A DNA stretch of 6,590 nt from Planctomycetaceae bacterium (lineage in GTDB: Bacteria; Planctomycetota; Planctomycetia; Planctomycetales; Planctomycetaceae), in contig DLVV01000240.1 in NCBI GenBank assembly GCA_003445035.1, forward strand, positions 13,114-19,703, written 5' to 3'. The notes under the pieces were generated by a model, which was given only the letters and a program-made list of their open reading frames with translations, did no database searches and had not been told where the DNA came from. Numbering within the stretch: position 1 is the first letter of the stretch; every line of letters begins with the position of its first letter. The position numbers and the translations under genes are program-made. Below are positions 6,412 to 6,590 of the stretch, in pieces.

Positions 6412-6590
6412 GTGGCGGCGACGATTATCGACGGCAAGGCGATCGCAGCAACGATCCGCGAAGAACTCGCGGTGGAGGTTGCCGCGTTCCATGCAGACAG
6501 CGGAATCACCCCCCACCTGGCCGCGGTCCTGGTCGGTGACGATCCGGCCAGCGCCGTCTACGTCCGCAACAAGCAGCGGGCCTGCGAAAA
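6412..6590 (+). CDS. folD: Bifunctional methylenetetrahydrofolate dehydrogenase/cyclohydrolase, 5' part only
   Basis: FolD interconverts 5,10-methylene-, 5,10-methenyl- and 10-formyl-tetrahydrofolate in cytoplasmic one-carbon metabolism. About 59 codons are visible before the right edge. The N-terminus [11 protein letters not shown] matches the usual FolD opening. [16 protein letters not shown] carries the conserved Tyr and catalytic Lys of the S-x-x-Y-V-x-x-K motif. Counting from the GTG at 6412 places them at Tyr50 and Lys54, the E. coli numbering; counting from the ATG at 6406 adds two residues. Together with GGAGGG 7 nt upstream, this favours GTG. The NADP-binding C-terminal domain lies outside the window. 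Confidence 0.92.
   Translation, partial: MAATIIDGKAIAATIREELAVEVAAFHADSGITPHLAAVLVGDDPASAVYVRNKQRACE

Overview
This is a GC-rich bacterial chromosomal segment with tightly packed genes and frequent GTG/TTG starts. It most resembles a planctomycete. The lipoprotein with 24-residue leucine-rich repeats and the orphan multi-pass membrane protein beside a nucleotide-sugar epimerase are typical of that phylum. This is inference from gene style, not from a marker gene. There is no sign of phage, transposon, CRISPR, plasmid or RNA genes.

Layout. Two transcription units diverge from an 83-bp intergenic region (5689-5771). Leftward (minus strand) come a siroheme sulfite reductase (cysI-type, 3964-5688), deoxyribose-phosphate aldolase (deoC, 3263-3967), an extended-SDR nucleotide-sugar epimerase/dehydratase (2240-3247) and a polytopic membrane protein of unknown function (840-2225). 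The first two overlap by 4 nt (GTGA). The others are separated by about 15 nt, with Shine-Dalgarno sequences on or next to the preceding stop codon, so this looks like one translationally coupled operon. A 154-bp gap (686-839) follows. It holds a sigma70-like promoter and a terminator-like hairpin. Beyond it lies a leucine-rich-repeat lipoprotein gene that runs off the left edge (1-685). Rightward (plus strand) come phosphatidylglycerophosphatase A (pgpA, 5772-6341, TTG start) and the 5' end of folD (from about 6412), which runs off the right edge.

Functionally this is mostly housekeeping metabolism: sulfite to sulfide reduction, deoxyribose-phosphate breakdown, nucleotide-sugar remodelling, phosphatidylglycerol synthesis and one-carbon folate metabolism. 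The leftward genes share no obvious pathway. The epimerase/membrane-protein pair may serve cell-surface glycan assembly, but that is inference. I found no convincing novel system. The most interesting points are regulatory: a possible terminator/antiterminator leader before the lipoprotein gene, a 12-bp palindrome containing a -10-like box at the centre of the divergent region, and a nine-G tract inside the sulfite reductase gene.
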